Below are positions 17,623 through 26,943 of a stretch of DNA of 64,000 bases, piece by piece. Each line of letters starts with the position of its first letter. Position 1 is the stretch's first letter. The notes beneath the pieces are model-generated. The model saw nothing but the letters and a program-made list of their open reading frames with translations. It was not told the DNA's origin and made no database searches. The position numbers were made by a program, and so were the translations under genes. The stretch spans positions 90,749 to 154,748 of the forward strand of contig JAGLGN010000005.1 of the NCBI GenBank assembly GCA_023144005.1, given 5' to 3'. Origin of the DNA: a bacterium (GTDB lineage Bacteria; AUK180).

Positions 17623-18457
17623 CTACATATCCGAGTATCTTAAATAGTGTATCTTTGAAATCCTTTCTTTTGACGATCGCATCAACCATCCCGTGCTCCA
17701 TTAAGAATTCCGATTTCTGAAAACCCTCGGGGAGTTCCTGTTTTATCGTCTGCTGTATCACTCGCGCACCCGCGAAGCCTACCAATGCATTCGGTTCAGC
17801 GATATTAATATCACCGAGCATTGCAAATGATGCCGTCACGCCGCCGGTCGTAGGGTCAAGGAGAACGCTGATATACGGCAGACCCTCTTTTTCCAATTGA
17901 GCGAGCATCGCCGAAGTTTTTGCCATCTGCATCAGGGAATAGATCGACTCCTGCATCCGGGCGCCCCCGGAAGATGAAACTATGATAAGGGGCAATTTAT
18001 TTTCTATGGCATGTTCAATAAGGCGGGCTATCTTCTCGCCTTCTGCGGAGCCGAGCGAACCACCCATGAACTCAAAATTGAGAAATCCGATAGCGACAGA
18101 TAAACCGTTGATCATTGCGGAACCACAGATAAAAGCCGATTTCTGAGATGTCTTGCTGATGGCTTTCTGAATGCGTTTTTTATAGGGCAAAGAATCTTTG
18201 AAATCCAGGGGGTCAAGGCACGATATGTCAGGAAATATCTCCGAAAAGGAATTCTCGTCAGTGAAGAATCTTAACTTCTCAGCAAAATTCAACCGGAAGT
18301 GATAGCCGCAGCTGGTGCAAACATAATCCACTTCGATAAGATTCTTCTTCCAGATTATCTCACCGCATTGGGGGCACTTACTCCATACTTCTTTCTTAAT
18401 ATCTACCGGACTGTTCTTGGCTTTGTTCGGCTTACTTTTTCTTGAAAACCACCCCAT
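17612..18457 (-). CDS. accD: Acetyl-CoA carboxylase carboxyltransferase subunit beta
   Basis: The zinc-ribbon subunit of the carboxyltransferase that makes malonyl-CoA for fatty-acid synthesis. The four-cysteine ribbon CPQCGE...CTSCGYHF is near residue 33-55. The crotonase-like core follows with FEFMGGSLGSAEGEKI, VSSSGGARMQESIYSLMQM and DPTTGGVTASFAMLGD. It has 281 residues and a ribosome site AGAGGTGG before ATG. The partner accA is not in the window. Confidence 0.97.
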   Translation of the reverse strand: MGWFSRKSKPNKAKNSPVDIKKEVWSKCPQCGEIIWKKNLIEVDYVCTSCGYHFRLNFAEKLRFFTDENSFSEIFPDISCLDPLDFKDSLPYKKRIQKAISKTSQKSAFICGSAMINGLSVAIGFLNFEFMGGSLGSAEGEKIARLIEHAIENKLPLIIVSSSGGARMQESIYSLMQMAKTSAMLAQLEKEGLPYISVLLDPTTGGVTASFAMLGDINIAEPNALVGFAGARVIQQTIKQELPEGFQKSEFLMEHGMVDAIVKRKDFKDTLFKILGYVDGN

Positions 18458-18468
18458 GGTCCACCTCT

Positions 18469-19233
18469 TTAAATCTCAATTATCTCATCTTCATACAGCA
18501 GCTGCAAAGCAAGGTCAACATCTTTGGGAAAAAGATCCTGAACGATGTCATCAATGAACATCGGTTTGATGTGATATATATAGATCTCCGTCTCCTGATG
18601 CTTGAGTTTCTTTAGTTCCTCACGCAATAACGAGGGACAAAGATGTTTGGATACCTTAGCGATATTCAGCAAGCGGTCAGGGAAAGATACCTCAATTATC
18701 ATTGCGTCAAGACGATCAAGTTTATTTACATAGTCCCACATTTCCGGCGCTTCTATCATATCGCCCGTATAGAGGAAATTCTTTCCATCCTGCTTGATAT
18801 GAAATCCTGATGACGGCACGATATGATCCGTTGGCAACGGAGTGATCTCAACTCCATCAACATCGATCGTCTCATAATATTCGATAGTGGCGAAATCGAT
18901 CCGCGGTGTTCCGGAATCTGGCAATTTCGTAAAATCCACCCATACATCCGAATTGAAAAGATGGTCCCTAATGGCTTTGATGACAGGGGGTATCGCGTGC
19001 AAATGAATGGTCTTATCCGTCAATGAAAATATATTGTCAATGAAGAACGCTATTCCGGTTATGTGGTCAAGGTGCGCATGTGTGATAAATATATGATCAA
19101 TATTCAGCTGCTCTTCGAGATCCATTCTGTTCAAGGACCCCGCATCAAGAGCGATATTATCGTTCAATATGAAAGTTGTCAGATGATATCCGCTAAGCGC
19201 AGCGCCGTATGCACCCACTACCTTTATTTTCAT
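18469..19233 (-). CDS. Metallo-beta-lactamase-fold hydrolase, class II cyclic-nucleotide phosphodiesterase-like
   Basis: A 254-residue MBL-fold protein with the metal motif FITHAHLDHITG, a second His in LPTDHIVPSSGF, the bridging Asp in FLYTGDMIEAP and the late His in YIYHIKPMF. The N-terminus (MKIKVVGAYGAALSGYHLTTF) and the IALDAGSL strand fit the class II cAMP phosphodiesterase group more than RNase Z or lactonases. Substrate is not proven; cyclic nucleotides are a family-level guess. It is the first gene of the 15-kb minus-strand run and appears leaderless, since the -10 hexamer lies only 6 nt before the ATG. Confidence 0.8.
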   Translation of the reverse strand: MKIKVVGAYGAALSGYHLTTFILNDNIALDAGSLNRMDLEEQLNIDHIFITHAHLDHITGIAFFIDNIFSLTDKTIHLHAIPPVIKAIRDHLFNSDVWVDFTKLPDSGTPRIDFATIEYYETIDVDGVEITPLPTDHIVPSSGFHIKQDGKNFLYTGDMIEAPEMWDYVNKLDRLDAMIIEVSFPDRLLNIAKVSKHLCPSLLREELKKLKHQETEIYIYHIKPMFIDDIVQDLFPKDVDLALQLLYEDEIIEI

Positions 19234-19239
19234 AGTTTG

Positions 19240-19268
19240 ATTTTACTATAAAGAAGAGCAAAAATCAA
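19240..19268 (-). promoter_or_regulatory. Sigma-70 promoter heading the accD-rpoN-PTS run, likely leaderless
   Basis: TTGATT, 17 nt, TAAAAT, then 6 nt to the ATG of the MBL gene. Transcription starting about 7 nt after the -10 would begin at the start codon itself. No ribosome-binding site is present before the ATG, which agrees with a leaderless message. Confidence 0.6.
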
Positions 19269-19683
19269 GGTAAATCCGTGCGATGCATGATGCGAGAAAA
19301 CAGTGAGTGCTGAACAAGGAAAAGTAAAGAGAAAAGTGTAAATAATTTTCACGTGTGATTCTATACCCATTCTCCCGCCACCCTCCCTAATTCTCCAGGG
19401 ACGGAGGTTGTGAATTTTTCAACCCACTTATTTATCTAAATTGGATGTATCAAGTTAAAATATTCAACCTTCCGTCCCGTAGGCTGATAGCTCCGGTGTT
19501 CTATATTTGTTACGGGTAAATTAACGATAGATGCGAAATAATGGTTTTCCGGTTACGGATGTGAATAATGTGTGACGTTCATTTGAAAATATCAGATATC
19601 AATTTCTCTTATTCCACTCTCCACTTGTACCTTGTGCACTTGTCCCTGGGACACTGGGTCCATTGGTGCACTGCGAAGCAGCG
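19269..19683. other. Intergenic stretch between the MBL gene and dapF
   Basis: No ORF or RNA gene is supported here. It holds a long imperfect inverted repeat (19398-19414 against 19463-19478) followed by copy A of the dispersed intergenic element, which runs up to and into the dapF stop codon. Nothing else recognised. Confidence 0.6.
19398..19478. repeat. Imperfect inverted repeat, 5' of element copy A
   Basis: Left arm GGGACGGAGGTTGTGAA (19398-19414) pairs with right arm TTCAACCTTCCGTCCC (19463-19478) apart from two bulged bases, with a loop of about 48 nt. Element copy C has a hairpin with the same GGGAC/GTCCC ends in the same relative place. Confidence 0.65.
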
Positions 19684-19687
19684 TCAC
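19471..19687 (+). repeat. Dispersed intergenic element, copy A
   Basis: Head with TAGCTCCGGTGTTCTATATT, core CCGGTTACGGATGTGAATAA continuing for about 70 bp, and a tail of short recurring words (CTTGTACC, TTGTGCACTTGT, TGGGTCCA, CTGCGAAGC). The core is about 90% identical by eye to copy B at 54.8 kb. The last bases, GTCAC, contain the TGA stop of dapF on the other strand. Confidence 0.75.
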
Positions 19688-20493
19688 ACATCTCTTCCGA
19701 TTTCTGCAGAATATATTTCGCGGGCATCCCCGATAAGATAAATTTCGTTCACAATACCATTTGAGGTATCAATCTCTATTGTCAAGATAATTCCGCTTTT
19801 TGTTGTAACCTGGACCGGAGATTTCACCTCTTCATCTTGTATAGCGATAAGGGCACACGCTACCGCCCCTGTACCGCAAGCGAGAGTTTCATTTTCCACT
19901 CCCCTTTCATATGTTCTGATCTTAATCGAATTTTTTCCCGTTGCTTCATACCAGTCAACATTTGTTCCCTGCGGTGCGAATGTCTCATGATGTCGAAAGA
20001 AATTCCCGGCACTTATGATCTCTCCTTTGGGTAATCCCTTGATAACATAATGAGGTACTCCTGTGTTTATATACTCTCCGGAAACATTTACATTTTTATA
20101 CATTATCGTATACCCCTCCGACGCCGCCGCCGTGACAAGTTTCAATCGCACCTGGTCACCCTGAATAACTGAATAGTACTTTCCGGAAGCCGTGACAAAG
20201 GACATATCCTTTCCTGCAATGCCCTCACGGTAGGCAAACATTGACACACATCTCCCGCCATTACCGCACATATCCGCAGTACTCCCGTCCGCATTGAAGT
20301 AAAGCATTTCAAAATCCGCATCGGGCGACGGCTGAATAACGATCACCCCGTCCGCACCCGCAGATAGCGCGCGCGGACAAAGGACCCTAGCCAACCCTCC
20401 CCAATTCTCTTTATACTGCTTGGTATAATTATTTATCATTATAAAATCATTGCCCGCACCTGAATACTTAGTAAATTTCACTGCTTTTCCCAT
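19684..20493 (-). CDS. dapF: Diaminopimelate epimerase
   Basis: Converts LL- to meso-diaminopimelate for lysine and peptidoglycan. The 269-residue protein has FTKYSGAGNDFIMINN, the first catalytic Cys in TADMCGNGGRCVSMFA and the second in ETLACGTGAVACALIA. The ATG at 20493 is preferred to the ORF-track start: GGAG lies 8 nt upstream and the TAA of trmH precedes it by 2 nt. The stop codon is the TGA in the terminal GTGAC of repeat element copy A, so the C-terminus (EIGRDV) may have been set by element insertion. Last gene of the lysS-mrdA-rodA run. Confidence 0.96.
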   Translation of the reverse strand: MGKAVKFTKYSGAGNDFIMINNYTKQYKENWGGLARVLCPRALSAGADGVIVIQPSPDADFEMLYFNADGSTADMCGNGGRCVSMFAYREGIAGKDMSFVTASGKYYSVIQGDQVRLKLVTAAASEGYTIMYKNVNVSGEYINTGVPHYVIKGLPKGEIISAGNFFRHHETFAPQGTNVDWYEATGKNSIKIRTYERGVENETLACGTGAVACALIAIQDEEVKSPVQVTTKSGIILTIEIDTSNGIVNEIYLIGDAREIYSAEIGRDV

Positions 20494-20495
20494 TC

Positions 20496-21074
20496 TTATA
20501 ACTCCATCCACTTTTTCAATAGGGATTCTTTCACGCTCGCGCTCAATGGACACGCCTTTCGCCGGGAGCATATCTCCGTGAGCATCATCCCCACTGACAC
20601 TGAAACATTTAGCGATTGTGAGAATCCCATCGGATCTATGATCACATTTCCGGAAGCGGCAGCGATAATGTCTTTTTCCTTAAATCCCAGGCCTTCGCTG
20701 CCGAAGCCAAATATCAATTTCCCATCAACCGGGGTCGTTCTAAAGGAATGAGCGTCCTCGGACAACATAGTCAGATAGAGTTTATAGCCACTCTCTTTCA
20801 CCCAGTTCAAGTATTCTTCGGTCTGTTCATAGAATGAAATATCCATCCACTTTTCTACGCCTTTTGTGATCTGCTTATTGAAAGGAAAGTCTTCGCTCAA
20901 AAATTTTTCGGTGATAATGTCTATATATTGAATCCCCATAAAATCACAGCTTCTCAATATTGCGGAGATATTGTGTTCATTTCTAAGATTACAAAGCAGC
21001 ACGCGTATATCCGCCTTTCTATTCTCCAAGACCTTGAGCATCCGTTCTCGCCTTTCCTGTGTTCTCTCTTTCAT
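20496..21074 (-). CDS. SpoU-family tRNA/rRNA 2'-O-methyltransferase, TrmH-like
   Basis: A 192-residue SPOUT methyltransferase with the three family motifs: NEHNISAILRSCDFMG, KLIFGFGSEGLGF and IDPMGFSQSLNVSVSVGMML. The N-terminus (KERTQERRERMLKVLENR) matches the start of tRNA Gm18 methyltransferase TrmH better than the rRNA enzyme RlmB. Specificity remains inferred. ATG at 21074 overlaps the rodA TGA (ATGA), better than the TTG in the track. Confidence 0.88.
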   Translation of the reverse strand: MKERTQERRERMLKVLENRKADIRVLLCNLRNEHNISAILRSCDFMGIQYIDIITEKFLSEDFPFNKQITKGVEKWMDISFYEQTEEYLNWVKESGYKLYLTMLSEDAHSFRTTPVDGKLIFGFGSEGLGFKEKDIIAAASGNVIIDPMGFSQSLNVSVSVGMMLTEICSRRKACPLSASVKESLLKKWMEL

Positions 21075-22411
21075 TTCCAATATGCCCCAACACTTTTTAT
21101 AGTCGCTCCCTGGGAATGTATATTTAGATTAATACCTATCAGAATACACCCGCTTATAAAGAACGAACCTCCATACGAAACAAATGGCAATGGAATTCCT
21201 GTTACAGGCAGGATACCCATATTCATTCCCACGTTCATAAAAGCATGAAATAATAGAACAAGGAAAATGCTTAAGGAAAGGTAAAAGCCATAAACATCTG
21301 TTGCCCTCAATGCGGTTATACTGATAAAGAACAATATGATCCCTTGAAGAAGCAGAACAAAGAAGGATCCCCGGAATCCCCATTCCTCCGAGATCAGAGA
21401 AAAGATAAAATCCGTATGTCTTTCGGGAAGAAAATTTAATCTGTTCTGAGTTCCTTTGGTCAGCCCTTTTCCGGAGAATCCGCCTGAACCGATGGATATC
21501 TTGGATTGGATAACATTCCAGCCGCTACCGCGGATATCACTGTAGGGATCAATAAATGTGCGTATACGGTTTTTCTGATACGGCTTTATTACCGATACTA
21601 CCGCTCCGGATATATATATCCCCGAGAAGAACAATATAAACATTATCCACACCGTAAGAACGCTCAAGGTCGAGCCGGTTAAAAATCTCATCAGAAGAAA
21701 GAGGAACATTGTCAGGAGAATTGAAGCGAATACAAAAAGGAGAACAGTCCATAGTCCGCTTCCCAGAAAAATGTTACCCCATATCCCCGAGATAGATCCT
21801 TCCATAGCAATGCGCAGGAACATTCCTCCGGCAGAACTCAACAAAAAGAGGAGTAGTCCGCCGATCAACCGTTGACCGGTTCCTAAAAATATCATAAGCA
21901 CCAGCCAGATCCCGGGAAATACCATCGCAGTTCCAAGGTCCGGCTGAGAAAAGACGAGATAGAACGGGATCAATGTAACCATGCCCGTTTTCAGGATAAA
22001 TAAAGTAAGGTTAATAATGTATCCCTTCGACCTGTCCATAAAATAATTACGGAAGAGATTTGAAATATAAATGATAAATGCGATCTTCGCGAATTCCGAT
22101 GGCTGAACAGATAGAAAGCCGATCCTGATCCATCTGCCCTTTACAGTTGGAAATACATATGCTGTGCCAAGTAATAAGAGTATAGAGAATAAGTAAACGA
22201 AAACCGCCATCCGCCGATAAAGCGAGTAATCTATATGAGAGAAAATGGCAACCAATGTTATACCGATAAGTATAAATATTATTTGTTTCACCACCATTGG
22301 GTTCTCGAGAAAGGCAGAGTGCTCGGTACTAAAAGCGCTGTAAATAAAAAGAACTCCTACCGTTCCCAATACAAGGATCAGACAGATCATAAAAAGCCCT
22401 TCTCTTCTCAT
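21071..22411 (-). CDS. rodA: Rod-shape peptidoglycan polymerase RodA (SEDS family)
   Basis: Inner-membrane lipid II polymerase of the elongasome. About ten to twelve hydrophobic segments and the SEDS motifs GRWIRIGFLSVQPSEFAKI, FSQPDLGTAMVF, GFSGKGLTKGTQNRLNFLPE and HTDFIFSLISEEWGFRG are present. ATG at 22411 overlaps the mrdA TAA by 1 nt (TAATG), so the true product is 446 residues, not 494. It is longer than most RodA (about 370-400) because of an extra hydrophobic stretch between residues 200 and 280. It acts with the PBP2 encoded just upstream. Confidence 0.95.
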   Translation of the reverse strand: MRREGLFMICLILVLGTVGVLFIYSAFSTEHSAFLENPMVVKQIIFILIGITLVAIFSHIDYSLYRRMAVFVYLFSILLLLGTAYVFPTVKGRWIRIGFLSVQPSEFAKIAFIIYISNLFRNYFMDRSKGYIINLTLFILKTGMVTLIPFYLVFSQPDLGTAMVFPGIWLVLMIFLGTGQRLIGGLLLFLLSSAGGMFLRIAMEGSISGIWGNIFLGSGLWTVLLFVFASILLTMFLFLLMRFLTGSTLSVLTVWIMFILFFSGIYISGAVVSVIKPYQKNRIRTFIDPYSDIRGSGWNVIQSKISIGSGGFSGKGLTKGTQNRLNFLPERHTDFIFSLISEEWGFRGSFFVLLLQGIILFFISITALRATDVYGFYLSLSIFLVLLFHAFMNVGMNMGILPVTGIPLPFVSYGGSFFISGCILIGINLNIHSQGATIKSVGAYWK

Positions 22412-24255
22412 TAGTCGAAATACCCCATTTCCTTCATGCGCTCCCAGATCTTCTTTGTCAAAATAGCGGGCAGATATGCGCCTGAACCCTGATGTTCCAT
22501 AAATACTACCGCGGCATATCGGGGAGATCCGGCGGGTGCAAAGGATGCAAACCATGGATTATCCCTTTCTTTATAGGGGATCTCATTCTGATCCGGCGAC
22601 AATTCTTTAAAATATTCCGTGATGCGCTTTGACTGCATTGTTCCCGTTTTTCCTGATATCTTTACCTTCAAGGAGCGAGCGCGCCATCCTGTTCCACCCC
22701 AAGATGTTACCATCTCAAGTCCTTTATTTATCCGGGCAATCTGTTCTTGCCCTCCTTCAAAGGCCACGGTCGGAAAGAAAACCTCTTCGTTGCCGATACG
22801 CTTTAGTAAATGCGGGGTCAGCATTTTTCCGTAGCTCGCAAAAAACCCATATAATTGAAGTACCTTAACCGGAGAAAGTGAAACAAAGCCCTGTCCGATC
22901 GAAACATCCAAGGTTTCAGGCGGATACCAGCGGCCGTCAGCTATTTTATTGCGGAATTTAAATTCAAGATCGGGAATGACGGGTGTCTTCTCACCTAAAA
23001 GATCAATACCTGAAGGACGGGAAAGGTGTATCTTGTCTGCATATTCCTTGAACTTATTGATGCCCAGAAGATCTCCCAATTGATAGAAGTAGATATTACA
23101 TGAATCACGGATCGCTTCCTCCAGAGTCTCCCTCCCATGACCGCGTTTCTTCCAGCAATGCTTCTTGATATTGTAGAACCTCATTACCCCCCTGCACGGC
23201 TTAATACTTCTTTCTTCGGTGAGATCCTCCATCAAGGCGCAATATGCGGCAAACGGTTTAAAGGTAGATGCCGGATTAAAATTTTCGATTCCCTTATCCA
23301 GAAGGGGGTGCCGGACATCTGATCTGATCTTCTCCCACACCTCGGTCGCGATCCCCTGCAGAAAGATATTGGGATCAACGCTCGGGGAAGATATGTATGA
23401 GAGTAATTCGCCGGTATTGACATCCATTACCATCACCGAAGCCGAAATATCTTTTATTTCTTCATAGATGAACTGTTGAAGGAGTATATCCAGCGTTAAA
23501 ATAATATCTTTACCGTCCTTAGGCTCCTTTTCGCCGGCATGGAGTTTTTTATAAAGTGATTCCGAGCCCAGATTCCCCGAGGACAGGACCATTTTCTTCC
23601 CGTATGTATCCTTGAGCAAGATTCTCAGCCCATCAGTTCCCTTCAGAAGGCCTTCATACTTTTTTTCAAGGCCCGATTTGCCTATGTAATCGTTATCATC
23701 GTAATTCGCGTACTCTTTTGAGTTCAGATATTCCGGACTTATCAAGGAAACATATCCAACCGGATGATAAAAGATCTCCTTGTAATAGTAGTCCCGGAGA
23801 GGGATCTCCTCCACATAAATATACGGATACTTCTCCGAATTAATGGTCAGTTCTAAATACAACGGGTATCCCAGATACCTCTTCACAAGGTTGGAGCGAT
23901 TTGTCTTGTATTTCCGGGAATCCCACTTGATCCCAAGTGAGCCCAGTGAAGTGATCGCCTTTAATCTCTCTTTTTTGGAAAGTCCTGATGCGACATAAAG
24001 ATTGTAGCCCATTCGATTACCCGCAATAAGTTTCCCGTTCCTGTCCAGTATCTTGCCTCTGCGGGCTTTTACCTTTTCCCTATGGATCAGATTCTTTGTC
24101 GATAGAGCATAGTACTTATCTCTTTCTATTATCTGCAGGTAAAACAATTGGACGGAAAGGAGCAATACTCCGAAAGATGCGAGATACGGAATTATTTTAG
24201 CATGGGACCGCAGGGATTCCAGCCCGGGTTCCTGCTCTGACGGGAAATATGCCAT
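22411..24255 (-). CDS. mrdA: Penicillin-binding protein 2 (peptidoglycan transpeptidase)
   Basis: Class B PBP of the elongasome that cross-links strands made by RodA. One N-terminal membrane segment near residues 25-45, then the dimerisation/pedestal domain with RRGKILDRNGKLIAGN. The transpeptidase domain has the active-site serine in NPASTFKPFAAY, SCN in IRDSCNIYFYQLG and KTG in KISGKTGTMQS. At 614 residues it is full length. It overlaps rodA and the TPR gene by single bases. Confidence 0.96.
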   Translation of the reverse strand: MAYFPSEQEPGLESLRSHAKIIPYLASFGVLLLSVQLFYLQIIERDKYYALSTKNLIHREKVKARRGKILDRNGKLIAGNRMGYNLYVASGLSKKERLKAITSLGSLGIKWDSRKYKTNRSNLVKRYLGYPLYLELTINSEKYPYIYVEEIPLRDYYYKEIFYHPVGYVSLISPEYLNSKEYANYDDNDYIGKSGLEKKYEGLLKGTDGLRILLKDTYGKKMVLSSGNLGSESLYKKLHAGEKEPKDGKDIILTLDILLQQFIYEEIKDISASVMVMDVNTGELLSYISSPSVDPNIFLQGIATEVWEKIRSDVRHPLLDKGIENFNPASTFKPFAAYCALMEDLTEERSIKPCRGVMRFYNIKKHCWKKRGHGRETLEEAIRDSCNIYFYQLGDLLGINKFKEYADKIHLSRPSGIDLLGEKTPVIPDLEFKFRNKIADGRWYPPETLDVSIGQGFVSLSPVKVLQLYGFFASYGKMLTPHLLKRIGNEEVFFPTVAFEGGQEQIARINKGLEMVTSWGGTGWRARSLKVKISGKTGTMQSKRITEYFKELSPDQNEIPYKERDNPWFASFAPAGSPRYAAVVFMEHQGSGAYLPAILTKKIWERMKEMGYFD

Positions 24256-25337
24256 TACCCTTCAAGCTCATTCAGCTTTAACTTGGCTATAATATAATTG
24301 GGCTCTAATTCCAATACTTTATTGAGCGCCACAATCGCCCTTTCCTTCTGGTTCTGCTTTAAAAGGAATTCCGCAAATTTAAAATGGGAATACGGATCAT
24401 CAGAATTCTTAACAATGGCCATCTCATAATATTCCTGAGCATTTTCAATATCATCCAGAATAGTATAGACCTGAGCGATCTTATTTATAGAATAGATATC
24501 TTCGCTATTCAACTCATAGGCCTTAAGAAAATATTCCAATCCCTTCTCGTACTTCTTCTGTTCCAGCAGAACCAGGCCCATGTCGTAGAAGGTCATAAAA
24601 TCCATCGGAAATCTTTCGATCGCGCTATTGAACATCTCCTCCGCCTTATCATACATTTTTTTAAAGCGGTAAACCTCACCCAAGTTCACATATATCAGAT
24701 AATTCTCGGAATTTATCTCCTGAGCCTTCTCGAAGTAGGTAATGGCCTTGTCATAATCGCCTTTGAATTTATGCAGATAGCCGATATTGAAAATATAGGT
24801 TTCATTCTGATCGTCCAGTTCATGCAATTTCAGAAAGACATCAATACCCTTGTCTGCCATTTTCAGGTCAAAGTACACATAGCCCAAGCTTTCAAGGGTC
24901 TTCTTGTCATCCGGATATTTCTTTAATATTTCCTGAAATTCATCTATCGCACCCTTATAATTTCCTGATTTCGAGAATATCTGACCAAGATAATATAATG
25001 CGAATTTATTATTCTTCTCGATCAGTCTTACTTTTGAAAAAGCTTCCAACGCCTCGCTGATCATATTCCGTTTATAGAAAATGACTCCCGAATTAAAGTA
25101 CATATTCTTCAGCATTCCCCCGGCGATCTCGTCGGCCTTTTGGAAATACTTAGAGGCATCATCTTCTTTGCTCTCTTTCAGGCAGAGAAGCCCCATATAC
25201 TCATAAGCATCAGAAACATTGCTTTTTTTCTTCATCGCTCGTGATAAAAGCGTCCTCGCTTTTGGATACTCCTTCAGCTGTATATATCCAACAGCTTCAA
25301 CAACAAGATCCTCATATGTTTTTGAAAATAATATCAT
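24255..25337 (-). CDS. TPR-repeat protein
   Basis: A 360-residue protein made of about ten tandem tetratricopeptide repeats (for example MYFNSGVIFYKRNMISEALE, ALYYLGQIFSKSGNYKGAID, LIYVNLGEVYRFKKMYDKAE). No signal peptide or other domain is seen, so it is a cytoplasmic or peripheral scaffold. It starts 4 nt inside lysS and abuts mrdA, so it may assist the elongasome, but that is only context. Confidence 0.85.
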   Translation of the reverse strand: MILFSKTYEDLVVEAVGYIQLKEYPKARTLLSRAMKKKSNVSDAYEYMGLLCLKESKEDDASKYFQKADEIAGGMLKNMYFNSGVIFYKRNMISEALEAFSKVRLIEKNNKFALYYLGQIFSKSGNYKGAIDEFQEILKKYPDDKKTLESLGYVYFDLKMADKGIDVFLKLHELDDQNETYIFNIGYLHKFKGDYDKAITYFEKAQEINSENYLIYVNLGEVYRFKKMYDKAEEMFNSAIERFPMDFMTFYDMGLVLLEQKKYEKGLEYFLKAYELNSEDIYSINKIAQVYTILDDIENAQEYYEMAIVKNSDDPYSHFKFAEFLLKQNQKERAIVALNKVLELEPNYIIAKLKLNELEG

Positions 25338-26815
25338 TCCTTTTCCCTCCTCATTGTCGGAAACAAGATAACATCTCTCAATGTATTCTGATTAGTTAGT
25401 ATCATGACCAGACGATCTATGCCGATGCCAAGGCCGCCAGTCGGGGGCATGCCGTATTCAAGCGCTTCAATGAAATCCTCATCGAGCCGCTGTGCCTCGT
25501 CATCTCCCTTCTGCCTGAAATTCTCCTGCATCTCAAATCGGTTTTTTTGCTCAACAGGGTCATTAAGCTCTGAGTAAGCATTCGCTAATTCCATTCCCGC
25601 CATGAAAAGTTCGAAGCGCTCTACACAATCCTTTTTTGAACGATGATCCTTCGTCAATGGAGAGGACTCCTTGGGAAAATCAATAACAAATGTCGGCTCA
25701 AATATATTCGGTTCAACAAAGTGTTCAAAAAGCTTCTCGATCGCTTTTCCTCTTGAAACAGGCCTTTCTTTCCCTAGCTTACTTACCATATCTATCAATT
25801 GACTTCCTTCCATGGAGTCAATATCTATTGATGCGGCTTCATTGACCGCATCTATCATGCAAAGGCGCTTGAACGGAAATGTAAATGTAAATTCTTTTCC
25901 ATCTCTAATGATCTTATGGTCCTTGCCGAAGACACTTTCTGTAACATATTTGATCAGCCTTTCGGTAAAATCCATAACATCATTGTAATCCCAATATGCC
26001 GCATACGTCTCCAGCATAGTAAACTCAGGGTTATGATTGCGGTCCATTCCTTCGTTACGAAAATTACGATTCATGTCATAGACCTTATTAAAGCCGCCGA
26101 TAATCAATCTTTTTAAGAATAACTCAGGAGCGATACGCAAAAAGAGATCCATATCCAGCGTATTGTGATGGGTTACGAACGGCCTCGCGTCAGCGCCGCC
26201 GGGGATGGTCTGTAAAAGAGGGGTTTCGACTTCTATAAATTCTTCCTTCGCAAGGAAATTTCTGAGCTCAGAGATGATACGGGATCTCTTCACAAATACT
26301 TCCATGCTTTCCGGATTGGAAAGAAGATCCAGGTATCTCTTTCTATACCTGGTCTCAACATCCTTCAAGCCATGAAATTTCTCAGGAAGCGGGCGAAGGG
26401 ACTTTGATAGTATCGTCAGCTCTGAAACCAGTATGGATAATTCTCCGGTCCGTGTTTTGAATACCTTTCCGATCACACCGACATAATCTCCGATATCGGC
26501 TTTCTTATAGAGATAGTACTGATCCTCTCCCAGAATGTCCTGTCTCAGATATAATTGCATGCGGAAGCCCATATCCTGAATATGAGCGAACCCCGCCTTG
26601 CCCTGACGGCGCTTGGCAACCATTCTTCCTGCAAGGGAAGCGATATGCTCTGTTTCTTCTTCCGCCTTGATATGATCGTATTCTTTCCTCAAGGCCTCTA
26701 TATTATCCTTGCTCTCCCATTTATATGGATATGGGTTGATCCCCTTTTCTCTCAATTCGCTGATCTTATCCAGCCGGATCTTCATTAATCCTCTTTCTTG
26801 GGACTCTAAACTCAT
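25334..26815 (-). CDS. lysS: Lysyl-tRNA synthetase, class II
   Basis: Charges tRNA-Lys. The N-terminal OB-fold anticodon-binding domain (about 55-150, with GRMVAKRRQGKAGFAHIQD) is followed by the class II core: motif 1 RYRKRYLDLL and EVETPLLQTIPGGADARPF, motif 2 FRNEGMDRNHNPEFTMLE and motif 3 GLGIGIDRLVMILT. At 493 residues it is standard length. GGAGT 6 nt before the ATG and a good promoter head the run lysS-TPR-mrdA-rodA-trmH-dapF. Confidence 0.97.
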   Translation of the reverse strand: MSLESQERGLMKIRLDKISELREKGINPYPYKWESKDNIEALRKEYDHIKAEEETEHIASLAGRMVAKRRQGKAGFAHIQDMGFRMQLYLRQDILGEDQYYLYKKADIGDYVGVIGKVFKTRTGELSILVSELTILSKSLRPLPEKFHGLKDVETRYRKRYLDLLSNPESMEVFVKRSRIISELRNFLAKEEFIEVETPLLQTIPGGADARPFVTHHNTLDMDLFLRIAPELFLKRLIIGGFNKVYDMNRNFRNEGMDRNHNPEFTMLETYAAYWDYNDVMDFTERLIKYVTESVFGKDHKIIRDGKEFTFTFPFKRLCMIDAVNEAASIDIDSMEGSQLIDMVSKLGKERPVSRGKAIEKLFEHFVEPNIFEPTFVIDFPKESSPLTKDHRSKKDCVERFELFMAGMELANAYSELNDPVEQKNRFEMQENFRQKGDDEAQRLDEDFIEALEYGMPPTGGLGIGIDRLVMILTNQNTLRDVILFPTMRREKE

Positions 26816-26834
26816 TACTTACTCCTGCAATATG

Positions 26835-26863
26835 ATTTTACCCCAAAACACTGATAATTTCAA
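26835..26863 (-). promoter_or_regulatory. Sigma-70 promoter of lysS
   Basis: TTGAAA, 17 nt, TAAAAT on the minus strand, ending 19 nt before the lysS ATG with GGAGT in the leader. It lies back to back with the TetR promoter. Confidence 0.7.
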
Positions 26864-26943
26864 GGTTCGGCATATAAAGACAATTATTTTTTCACTCTTA
26901 AAAAATTAACTAACTCTCTGTGAAAAAAATACATCCTTATCAC

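Noticed and set aside
19234-19683. tRNA or other stable RNA gene in the larger intergenic gaps
   Set aside because: No cloverleaf with TTCRANNCC-like arm or acceptor pairing was seen by eye; a tRNAscan-type search would be needed to exclude it fully.
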